A stretch of 64,000 nucleotides of DNA from NCBI GenBank assembly GCA_002118135.1, contig BDIU01000210.1, positions 315,087-379,086 of the forward strand, read 5' to 3'. This DNA is from Trebouxia sp. TZW2008. Its lineage: Eukaryota > Chlorophyta > Trebouxiophyceae > Trebouxiales > Trebouxiaceae. A program made the position numbers and the translations under genes. Of this stretch, positions 35,901 through 46,200 are shown one piece after another. Under the pieces are notes generated by a model that had not been told where the DNA came from, ran no database searches, and was given only the letters and a program-made list of their open reading frames with translations. Each line of letters opens with the position of its first letter. Position 1 is the stretch's first letter.

Positions 35901-38900
35901 TGCTGCTAGAAGGCTTTCATAGAGAACCCCATTGGTTTTGGCAGGAGAAGCAGTGGCGCAACAAAGAAGCAGACCTTAAAAGGCAGCTGTCAGGGCTTGA
36001 AGAGCATGAAATTTGAGTGCAACTGCCCTTGGTGCTTTGAATGTGATGCTGCTAGAAGGCTTTCATAGTGACCGCCATTGGTTTCTGCAGGAAAAGCAGT
36101 GGCGCAACAAAGAGGAAGATCTCAGGCGGCAGCTGTCAGGGCTTGAAGAGCATCATGCCTCCTGCACGTAAGCGCAAGCCATTACTTTTTGCTTCCTCAA
36201 CAGCAGTGAATCACCATATGTAATCCTCAATACCCAATACAGAATGCACAATACGTAGTATTTGAGAGTGTGGATCACTGAGGTGCAGTGCAAATCATCA
36301 AATACGCCATATGTTGGTGCCAATACATAACATCTAATACGCAAGAGTTTGAGAGTCTCAATCACTGAAATGGAGAGTATGGTGATTCACTGCTCAATGG
36401 CATACCCTTGCAGATGCCACTGAAAGCTAGATCCATGGACCAATCGAGATCAGTCAAATTTTGCTTCCTCAGTAGGGTTGGTCACTGCAGCAATTGTCAC
36501 AATTTAAATGCATTGACCAATTGAGATCAGTCAGTTTGATGCGCTCAGTGCAATGCCATTAACTTAAGCATGGATGGAAGCAGCGCTGTGCATCTGGTAC
36601 TGTGCTTCAGAACCAGTGGTAGCTTATCAAGAGTATGCAATATGCCTATGTGTTGTGTGCTGGCACTTATGAGTCCATCTCTGTATATTGCAGGTCTTGA
36701 CATTGCAGGAGAGAGTCCCCACTGGATCATAGCCATACACACCAGCATCCAGAATTGAGCCAAGACCAGCATTCATGCTCAAGCAGCTGGAACCACTCCT
36801 TCAAATGTGTCCCTGACTGTGTATCACTTGAAGCTTTTTGCATGCTAGCAGTTGCCATTACAACCTCAAGTACAAACCACTGATGGTGCAGGAAGGAGTT
36901 CCCTGATCTTAGCCATACACACCATCATTCAGAGTCGAGCCACGACCAGCATTCATGCTCAGTTCAAGCAAGCTTCACTCCTCACCATGTGTCCCTGACT
37001 GTGTATCACTTGCATCTTGTTGCATGCTGGCAACCACGAGTACAACCTCAAGTACAACCTCAAGTACAAACCACTGATGGTGCAGGAAGGAATCCTCAAC
37101 AGACGACGGCCACACACATCAGCATCCAGAATCAGATGCAGATCAACAATCAGGCTCATTGCGTCAGGATCCTGACTCCATTACTCAGAAGCTAGCATCA
37201 GTCATGCCTACCCGAGAAATGCTGCAGCAGGCTCACCCTGGGATTGCAGCAGCAGCTGACATACTACTTGGACAGACTGCCCAGAACACGAGTCACAACG
37301 CTTCTGCCCAGGTCCACAACAACTCACAAAATGTTCAGGTACATAGACACACTGTTGACAGCGATTGATACTCATACACACCTGGATGCTGGGGCTGTCA
37401 TAGCAAAGCATAGGACCATCTGACACATTGGTGCACATATCAATCAGCAATTGCCAATCACAGATGAAAGTAGGAGCCGGAGGGATCCACACCATCTGCA
37501 CTCCACAGTGTATGCAATATTGTGGAGTATCAGCCATGTACAGGAGGAGACGCTTTACATTGCTGCATTGAGATGAGTCTTCACGATTAATTTGCAGCAG
37601 CAGTCCTGTCGCAAGCTATGAGGTGCAGGCAGGCCTTGAGGATTAGTCACACAGGGATGAGTAGCAGATGTCTCAAGTCATGTGCAGTACACTTGAGCAC
37701 AGGCAAACAGTGCACAGCCGGGACAGCAATTTGATGTATCCACAGCTATGCCTTCTGCTGCTTAGGTACAAACAGGCTCCAAGGGTCAGTCACAAAAAGA
37801 GGTTCACCAGCGTCCAGGTATATGTTGTCAGGGCACCAGAGTATGAAACCCAATGCAGCATTCTTGCGCACTAGGCTCGAGGGAGCATGCAGTCCAAAGC
37901 TAGGTTTGGATATTGATGTGTGCACAGCTGTGGCTGTTGCTCATCAGGAACAGTCAGGCTCTGAGAGTCTGCTAGACAAGGGTTTTCACTAGCATCCAGG
38001 GTATGTTGTTCTGGCATCAGAGTATCACGCACAATGTAGCATTCTTGCACATTAGACTCAAGGGAGCATGCACTTTGCAGCTAGGCATGGAGCTTGATGT
38101 GTCCACCGCTGGGGCTGTTGCTCTTCAGGAACAGTCAGGCTCTGAGGATCAGTCACAAAAGGGGTTTGACCAGCAGATAGTGACTGATGTTGAAGGGCAT
38201 ATTGGTCAGGCAGAAATTCCTTGGCGGCAGGTGGCAGGGCTGTTGCATTCCCAGGGCATCACAGACCCACAAGGCCTGGTGAGTTTGATTTGCCCCATCG
38301 CCACTACTAGCATCATCAACACGTGCAATGTGGACCACATACTCAGTTTACATTGACGCTTCCGCCCAAGATTGCACTTCAACTTTCCAAGTTCAGCCTG
38401 ACATTTTACAATGCGGTGTGACTATCTTGGTGTTACTGTTGGTGCTGATGTTGCTGTTTCTGTTTTTCTTATCACATCTGGGTTTTACTTTCCCTCATGG
38501 TCATCCTATCACTTCATTGTGGTAATGAAAGGCTGGTGATGCTGCACAGGGACACGCAACAGAAAGTCTTCAGAGTCGGCAGTGGACAAAAACACGGTCC
38601 AATTTGCTTGAGCAGACTCACTAGCAGAGTGTGATGCTCATTTCAGTCTCTTATTTGACGGTCAATCGTCAGCATGTGTAACGGGGCGCATGAAAAGGGT
38701 ATGCTAGCTACATGTCAGAGAGCGAATTAAGTTGCCCTGTAACATCATGATGCTGTGCAGGGACACATGACTGAAAGTTCGAAGACTTTTGTGGGAGCCA
38801 GATTGGCAGTGGACAAACACACTATCAGGGTCCAATGTCCTGGTGCAGATGCAACATCAGAGGATGATGCTCTCATCAGTCTCTTATCTGATGCTCAGGG

Positions 38901-39343
38901 GTTAACACAATGCTATGCAGGGACACATGACTGAAACATTAAAGACTTTTGTGGGAGCCAGATTGGCAGTGGACAAAGACAGGGGCCAAGTTCCTTTGGC
39001 AGATGCAACAGCAGAAGATGAGGCTCTTGTCACTCTCTTATCTGGTGCTGGGGTTTCTGACCCTAAAGGCAGAGCTCATTTTGCCCAAGCACTTCGAGAT
39101 CATCTGCTCGAAACACAAATGCAAGACTCTGTTGCTGATACGGATGTGGATGCGCAAACAGGCACAGACAGCTTGCAGTCCGACAGTGAGCAACAGCAGC
39201 AAAGCACTGCAGCGCATCAAAGTGAACATGGACATCAGCATGGCATTGCTTCTCATGCTCACAGAGCGTCCCTTACTGACGAAGTTGGTTCAACAGCTGA
39301 TGAACCTAACAAGCAGGATGCCTCTAGCAAACAAACAGCGTAG
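32931..39343 (+). CDS. Membrane-anchored coiled-coil protein of unknown function
   Basis: The ATG at 32931 gives MSGLYYDDARGLRKKNKRWRL, followed by a membrane segment (LPFLGWGLLALVAIFLTF). Exons 32931-32968, 33043-33223 and 33447-33599 are contiguous in phase. The third and later pieces are heptad-rich (QKINQIERDLKKSQNQFADE; AAELRRSLEAEVALHKSN; EKQWRNKEEDLRRQLSGLEE). Further exons are placed at about 34671-34770, 36091-36167, 37086-37338, 38129-38278 and 38921-39343. The region 33600-36090 is not fully resolved. The C-terminal part is acidic, with Gln/His-rich stretches (DDGHTHQHPESDADQQ; EHGHQHGIASHAH). The topology (short basic N-tail, one helix, coiled coil, acidic tail) resembles Golgi or ER type II coiled-coil proteins. 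I do not recognise the family. Nearly every exon after the third is accompanied by decayed duplicates. Confidence 0.6.
34541..35040 (+). repeat. Echo copies around a coiled-coil exon
   Basis: The stretch coding 'NAELSKDLGQ' occurs at about 34552 and 34672. The stretch coding 'AAELRRSLEAEVALHKSN' occurs at about 34715 and again at 34975-35035. The unit at 34671-34770 contains both halves and a GTGAGT donor, so I take it as the functional exon. Confidence 0.75.
35692..35770. repeat. Dispersed ~80-bp repeat, copy 5
   Basis: Same orientation as the copy at 61182: ttagcacaggaccaaaccgg ... cctagctgggcctgctgagcccgtctagca. It sits in an intron of the coiled-coil gene. Confidence 0.75.
35870..36167 (+). 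repeat. Tandem duplication of exon EKQWRNKE with its upstream intron
   Basis: Two adjacent units of about 147 bases share intron ('ggtgctttgaatgtgatgct') and exon. The first copy ends in an in-frame stop after GLEEHEI. The second has a donor (GTAAGC at 36168) and is the one I use. The duplication therefore includes intron, acceptor and exon together. Confidence 0.85.
36700..37140 (+). repeat. Tandem copies of the exon beginning near 37086
   Basis: Blocks at about 36700-36790 and 36880-36965 repeat the segment around 'ctgatggtgcaggaagga' and 'catacacaccagcat'. The third unit, at 37065-37140, leads into the real exon. Between units the string 'tgtgtccctgactgtgtatcactt' is nearly identical at 36809 and 36990. 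Confidence 0.8.
38560..38920 (+). repeat. Two echo copies of the last coiled-coil exon
   Basis: Blocks at about 38549-38660 and 38758-38900 resemble the start of the last exon (GHMTETLKTFVGARLAVDKD). The second copy keeps 'gggacacatgactgaaa' and 'tgggagccagattggcagtggacaaa' almost exactly. Both lose the reading frame. Confidence 0.85.
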
Positions 39344-39977
39344 TGTTCATTTGACATGCTACTGACAATCTTCAAATTGTTGACATGATAGCGCCAGATC
39401 AGTAGGCTAGCTTGATGCCTTGACAAACAATCTGTCAATGATATGTGATCAGTGAAATAAATGCCTGCCATTCATGTTAAAGTTTGCATGGGTCCTGATG
39501 TAGCCCAACGATCAGCTGGAGGTGTGTTGGGTGTCGCAGATACTCTCATGCCCAAGGGATGTTTGCTTCTCAAACGCCACGTTGATGCTCATGCAAGCAA
39601 TCTGCTGTCACATAAGTCAATCACAATGTCATGTGCCACTTATACATAGTGTGATTACTGAGCACTGCATGAACTCTGTTAGTTGTGCGCTTTGGTTGAT
39701 TGTGTACCGGCTTCAAAGACCCAAAAGGATGAGTGAGATTGACCAGATCATCTGTAAGAAACTTTGTTTCAAGCGGCTTGAAGCAAACATCAAAGGCACT
39801 GCTTTGAGACTCAAGGCGACGTTTCAAATTCCTCTTCGATGCTCGTTGATCCTGGCAATGCACATTTCCTGCAGCTCATCAGTCCTGTACATGCGACCTG
39901 CTCTTCAGGCGTTGGGCCGTGATGCAGCTATGAAAGCTCTGAGCTCATAGTCAGATCGCCGGTGGCTTGTTCGGCAT
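39344..39977. other. Intergenic between coiled-coil gene and ABCI12
   Basis: Both flanking genes are on the plus strand. Open frames at 39522-39950 (+) and 39621-39863 (-) show no family content. No promoter motif recognised. Confidence 0.4.
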
Positions 39978-42858
39978 ATGCGCCATGTTGCTGCGCACGG
40001 TGGATGCGTGCCCAGCAGGCCAACGTCCCGTTTAACCAGAAGCCTACCGGCATTCGGGCTTCAAAACTCCCAATTTGCTGGAAGTCCCGTCGTCTGTTGC
40101 AAGAGCAACAGGGCCTCCAAGCTTGGGCGGGCTCATGTGCTGCAGCCAGTGGCAGGTACTGATCTTTGGTCAGCCACCATCGGCTTAAGAGGCACAGTGC
40201 TGGGCAACTTACCCAACACATCCGCTGTGCAGTCTTCAAGCCTACTCCTCGAGAGCCACTGGGAGCCCGCTTGATCTCGGGCATCCTCAAGACTTCGAGT
40301 GTGCCCTACAGGTGGTCGTTTTGCGTGTCAGCTCTTTACAACAGTGTCTCTCTGCAAGGACTGAAGCTTGACAGCAAGATAGACACTGAACACAACTTAC
40401 TGCTTGGTAATGCAGCTCGTACGTCCCAGAACCAAGAGGCTTTCTTCATTCCATTAGTGCTGTTGTTAAGCAGGTGACAACTCCAAACTAAAAACAAGCA
40501 GCACTAGAGGGCACCATAGCCAAGCAATGCACCAAACTCAACACACTGAGCCAGCCTTCAGCTAATCAGGCGCCTGTTCTCTCTGTCACTGCTTTTTTTC
40601 ATCCATCGCAGCAACACACCCCAGTGCGCATCAAGTGTTGATCATTGCTTCAGCAGCTGTTGCTGTGTGCGACCTCACCATTTGCTTGCATGTCCTGGTC
40701 TGAAAGCTGTGCAACAGTTCATCCGGCTTGAATGATGGCCATGCCATGCACAGCACAGCGTGCACAGCATTGACAGCGGCTCAAAACCTCACATCAGGAT
40801 TGTAAGGCAGTGCGTGGCTGGAGGAACCTCATGCCATTCATTTTCACTTTCATGTCTTGCAATGGGAAGAGACTTGGCCTGTCAGGAATGCTGATATTAC
40901 CATGTTGGGATGCACACATGGCTGGTGGCAGTTCTGATGTGCATGTCTGGCAATGGAAAACTTTGTCCTGTCAGGAATGCTGTTGATACCTTATTGTGAT
41001 GCAGATATGGCTGGTGGCAATTCTATTTTTCATGTTCAAGGCCTCACCAGCATTGCAGATCAGCATCACAGCTGCCTGTTTTGTGCTGACCATACTGGCT
41101 CTTCCTCCTCGTCTTTGGAGACCCCAGCTGAAACGCCTGACGCTGCTTGCGCTCTACATATTCTTCACCCTTGCTCTCAGTTCAGGCAAGTTGTGCCCTT
41201 GTCCTTGCAAAATGATAGACAACACTGTCTTAGCAAATGTGCTAAGTGTGCATGGCACAAGTCTTGTCCTGCTAGCTGTGCCCTGACGCTTTCTGCTGGT
41301 TGCTACATTGAGAGTAGCAATCTTGGGCTGCCTCTACAGACAGAAGCTCCCCCGATGATGCCTAGCGGCATTGTTTATCTTTTTCAAAGTCTGATGCTGA
41401 GCTTGTGTATGCAGATGGAGTGCCTGCTTTGTCTCAGATGAGGCATCCTCCCGCAGCCCTGCAGGGCTTACCCGACCTGCCCCAGCCAATCCATAGCTAC
41501 AAATATGTGCTTCTCGACTTGAAGCTGATCACGGTCACTCGCAGATCTGTCAGGCTTGCAGTCACATCAGCTTGCTTGACATTTGTAGCGCTTCAGGCAA
41601 GTTACAAACTGCAGAACCAAAAGTTGATAACAAGTGTCAAGTCCATCAGCATCATGTTCATCATTGACCATTGCCTGTTTTCAAGCTGCAGTGGCGTTAG
41701 CTTGCTTGATGTTTGTGGCTCTTCAGGCAAGTCACGAATTGTTGTAGCAGAAGTTCACAACAGATTGCAAGTGCTTCGGCATCTTGTTCATCATTGTCCA
41801 CTGCCTGTTGCCATGCTGCAGTTGTGTCAGCTTGCTTGATGTTTGTGGCTCTTCAGGCAAGTCAGGAATAATGCAGCACCCAATCTTATTGTGGGGTTAT
41901 GCAACATGATACTTTGCATCATTGGCCGCCACACACTGTGGCGTGGTGTATGCATGCAGTTGCAACTCAGACGCCTGAACCTTGCAAACATCGCATGGAG
42001 AACTTTTCTTGTCTGCTGAACACTGCTTGGCTTGTGTCCTGCTCACTTGTATGTTAACTGGCTTGTGAGTGAGTTTTGATCGCGTTGCTGATGCCTGGCG
42101 AGACAGGACTTGTGCCACACACACCTAGCAATGCATGCTAGCAAGTGCACAGATGATTTGATTCTTACTGCTGCTGTTGATGCAGAGTTCCAGCCTGTGC
42201 CTGACATGCACTCCACCAGAGGAGCTTGCAACTGGTTTGCGTACCTTGCTGCGCCCTTTTGCCTTCTTGAAGGTTCCTGTCAATGAGATAGGTAAGCATC
42301 CTTGCCTAACAAACCAGCTCAAACAAAGCTTAACAAGCCTCACAGACCAGGAACTTTGCATAAAGGTCTGATGCTTTGTGCATTTATTCTGCTGCCATCA
42401 GTGTGACAGGTGCCACCAAAATCTCCAGAGAGCGCCTTGCTTTGCTTGTTCACAATCAGGTTCATTGACTCCCACGTTGCAACAATACAGGAGTATCTGC
42501 TGCAATGCTGGTTGCATGTGCAGGGTTGACCTCGCTGCTGGCTTTACGGTTCATGTCACAAGTCTTTGAAGAGAGCAGGAATCTTTGCCTTGGCGTGGCT
42601 TCAAGGGGCATTGATTGGAACAGCTTAGGCCCAGCTGGCAGCATCCAGATTTTGCTGCGGTTGCTTGGCCACCTGTTTACCAATCTGTTGCAGCGCAGCG
42701 AGAGCATAGCTCAGGCAATGTGTGCAAGAGGCTTTGTTGGTGCTGACAGCCACAAACTATACCTGACTAACACACAGCCCACGAGCAAGCGTCTAGACAT
42801 AATAGCAATATTGCTCCTGGTAGTGATGGTTGTCGCCGTCAATGTGGCGCCACTGTGA
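39978..42858 (+). CDS. ABCI12: Plastid ECF/CbiQ-type permease (ABCI12-like)
   Basis: This is the membrane T-component of an energy-coupling-factor-type ABC transporter, targeted to plastids in plants. Well-supported exons: 41005-41185, 41415-41596, 42186-42291 and 42524-42858. They read IWLVAILFFMF, 'PPRLWRPQLKRLTLLALYIF', 'LQGLPDLPQPIHSYKYVL', 'SLCLTCTPPEELATGLRTLL', then 'LALRFMSQVFEESRNL', 'ASRGIDW' and 'AQAMCARGFVG'. The last is the conserved A-R-G coupling motif of this family. A final membrane segment (DIIAILLLVVMVVAVNV) ends the protein. N-terminal exons are tentative: 39978-40155 gives a basic, Ser-rich, transit-like start, 40359-40406 joins in phase, and an exon ending at about 40795 (VHSIDSGSKPHIRI) matches the family but its acceptor is unclear. 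Two introns start with GC (41186, 41597). The substrate is unknown. Confidence 0.85.
40880..41060 (+). repeat. Echo of the ABCI12 exon starting at 41005
   Basis: The block 'ctgtcaggaatgctgatattacc...atggctggtggcagttct' at about 40879-40935 recurs at 40972-41025, where it leads into the real exon (IWLVAIL). The spacing is about 93 bases, and intron plus exon start are duplicated together. Confidence 0.75.
41560..41870 (+). repeat. Three copies of the ABCI12 exon 3' end with its GC donor
   Basis: The exon end coding SACLTFVALQ, plus the donor GCAAGT, occurs at 41567-41602. It recurs at about 41697-41734 and 41827-41864, the spacing being about 130 bases. All three copies keep CTTCAG|GCAAGT, so the GC donor predates the duplications. 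Confidence 0.85.
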
Positions 42859-43234
42859 GTTAGTTGGCAAAAATGCTGAAGCTGATGACAAATTGACAGT
42901 GTGTATGAAATTGACAGCATGGAGATGCAACGGCTTCAAATGCAGTGACACCCAAAATGTGGCACCACCTCCAAAGAAATCCGAATGTGTGAGGCTCTAT
43001 GCACTTTGCATTCATAGCTTGCAGAATGGCTGTCAACAGCGCACTGAAGGTTGTCAGGGTTGAGCCAGTTGCAGTCAAGTTGTGTAAGAAGGGAAGCTGC
43101 AGCCACATGCTTGGCACTTGTTGCCGGCAGGACAGGCAGGTGTTGATATCCAAGTTGGACAAGATCTTGCAACGATGAAATCTGCAGCAAAACTAACCAT
43201 GTGCTCATAAGTTCATAAGATAGAACTGCCATGC
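42859..43234. other. Convergent 3' flanks of ABCI12 and HisRS
   Basis: 376 bases between two stop codons on opposite strands. Short frames on both strands are without recognisable content. Confidence 0.5.
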
Positions 43235-46200
43235 TTAAATGCTTGTGCTGTGTGTGGCCAAGTCTGCAAGTGACAGCTCCTGTTCATCCCTGGATGCTAG
43301 ATTCTTTATGCGCACTTTGCCTGCTTCCCATTCCTTTGGGGCAACAATGACAAGACGATCTGCTGCCAAGCGATCTGTCACCTGCAACAGTTCCCAAGCA
43401 CTGTTGCAAGCAGACGTCGCAGAAGAGACACAAAGCAGACATCACCTGTGACATGTGCGGCATATGCATCAGCTTGGATGCAAGTGTTGGCACAGATACT
43501 TGCATGCCCAAATGAACATGAAGTCTTGGTTATGAACTGTGACATGAGGCACAGCTTGACACTAGCGTTACCCTGATGCAGCATTGCCAGCAATGCCCCT
43601 TTTGCCACAGCTTTTGTCATTAACATGGACGATTGTGAATACAGCATATGGGCTGCCAACATCATGCCAATGCATACAAATTAATGCATGCATCCAAGCA
43701 ATGGTCGAATTGCCATTGCAGCATGTCCTGTAGTGGCCCAGCGGTGTAAATGCTGGTTCAGCAACCTGTCAACTGGCACCATCACCTGGCAGAGCTTCAA
43801 CACAAACACAGTGGAGCGCATGAACTGTTTGACATCACAATGCACTGAACTGCTGTCATGATGAGTGCTTGCATTGTGCAGGGTAGACTTTGGTGTCGCT
43901 CTGTCTGTAGTCTCCCCGGGCTGCCTCAATCGACAGAAGCTCACGGTATGACGCCTACTGGCATAAACGTTTGATTTTTCTTTCATGTCAGTTGGCTCAC
44001 CTTGAAGACTTGCTTCATCTTCTTGGCTTCCAAGATGAGATCTACAGTGCGGCCAGATTGCCGCAACTGAGCAGCAACTTGACATCCTGCTGGCCGCAAG
44101 CTTTCGTCCATGACCATCACTACATCTTGTACCTGAAACCCCAGATGTTCTGCTGATGACAGGTTGCAACAAACACAGACGAGGGGCAGCCTCCAACAAT
44201 GCTATAGGAGCAGCCAGACGGAGTGCTGTTCATCTTCAAGCGCTTGCAAGGCACATCGATGGCAAATGCACTGTCTTCCATGAGACCACTTGCATTTTGG
44301 CCAAGTCTGAATGCTGGTGCTCAGCTGTATCAGTGCAACGTGAAGCAATGCCCAGCGTCACTGAGAACCCCAGGCGACAACATAGGACATATATTTAGCA
44401 GCCTCAAGCATTGTGCAGCAGATGAATCTCCATGTTCCGATTAAGGTAAGAGAAACTGCAGAGAATCCGGCCAGCATGCGGAATTATGGACTGTCTCTGC
44501 GCTGGCCTTGCAACTCGACAGCTGTCAAGCAAAAGAGGCTTGCCTGATGAGTCAGCTGGGGCAGGAGCTGCTTGTCCTTCAGGAGCTCCACAATGACAGC
44601 GTCTCCAAATCCAAAGCCAGCGCAGGGCTGATGGTCACCGCCAAAGGTTTCCAGCAGGTGGTCATACCGCCCACCTCCGGCAATGGCTCGCAGCTCACCC
44701 TTCCTGTCCCGCGCCTCAAACACAATGCCTGCAGCGATGACAGTCACTTCAGTGTGACTTGTCTGTCACAGCTTGCCAGCAGGTACACATACCTGCCGCC
44801 TCTGGCAATGGCTCGCAGCTCACCCTTCCTGTCTCGTGCCTTCAAGACAATGCCTGCGGCATGAAGCACATGTCAAGCTTGGGAAAGAGCGCAACATTCA
44901 GCTCATCAATCCCATCTCACACCTCAAAAACAATTTCTGCAGCAAAATACAGCTGTTGTGCGCAAGCAACGGGGCAAAACAGTTGTGAGCTGTCTTGTGA
45001 GCTATGCAGCAGCTGACTGCCAGTGGGCCCTGCTGCAATAGCTTGCAGCTCCGTTCAGGTCTCTCGCCTCAAAACCAATGCCTGCAGCGTGACTCACTGG
45101 TACAACACGCCAGACCTCTGACAATGCAGCCATCATGCATCAGCCGTAACATTGTGTGCCGGTCGCTCATCATATACTACACCCAGCAATAAGCAAACAT
45201 TTGACAGTATGACCTCTGAGACGCAAAGCAGCATGTGGAGAGCGCAATACGGTGGCAACAACATGTATCATACAAGCCTACTGGAGTATCGAGAATTGGA
45301 TTGGCCATCATGTGTGCTGTACCTGTGTAGTATGCCAGTCCTCTGACAACGGAGGCATCGTATATCAGCCAGTCTCTGAAGCCATATCCTTCTGCAAGCT
45401 GAAACAGGCGCTGTAGCTGCTGCACAGCTTCATTGTCCTGCCCAAGCAGCTGCTGCACATCGTCCAGGCTGCGCATCTGCATGGCGCCCATAATGCTGGA
45501 GATTGCATCACTGCTCAAGCCAGCAGCCTGAAGCTCTGTCTCAACCTGCAACCAATCCACATTGTATGAGTGCGTAAAGCTGAACAACAGTCAAGGTGAC
45601 AGCTGTGCCTGCTGCTGCTGCTGCTGCTGCTGAAGACCGCATAATAGCTTGAAGGTCTGTCTCAACCTGCAGATGCATGGTGGTTTGGGAACACGACTTC
45701 TTTCACCACAGCAGGCAGCAGGCATGCCTCCTAATGACCACTGGCTAGCACAAAGCAGCTGCTGCACATCTTGCAGGCTGCGCATCTGCATGGCGTTCAT
45801 GATACCGGAAACTGCATCAGTGCTCAAGCCTGCAGCTTGAAGCTCTGTTTCAACCTGCAAACACTCAAGTATGTATGAACATAGAAGTAGAATGCAATTC
45901 AAGTGACAAGCGTGCCTCATTACGATGCTAAGCACTGGTCAGCAGCACAAAGCTCGAGCCGCAGACACAGTATCAACATGTGGGCATGCAGTCAATTAAG
46001 GTAGACTTTCAACAGGTCAACTTTTGCATGACAAACATGTCCAACCCTGTGAATCAGACGCAGCCTGCCCCAAGTGCACAAAGGCTGAGATGTGATGAAA
46101 CAATTTGCAGCTTTGCTTCAGTAACTGCAGAGTGGATCACAGACATGCCTCTCCCTATTCCTGAGGCTTGGACATCAACCTCTATCTGAGTGCAGATGTC

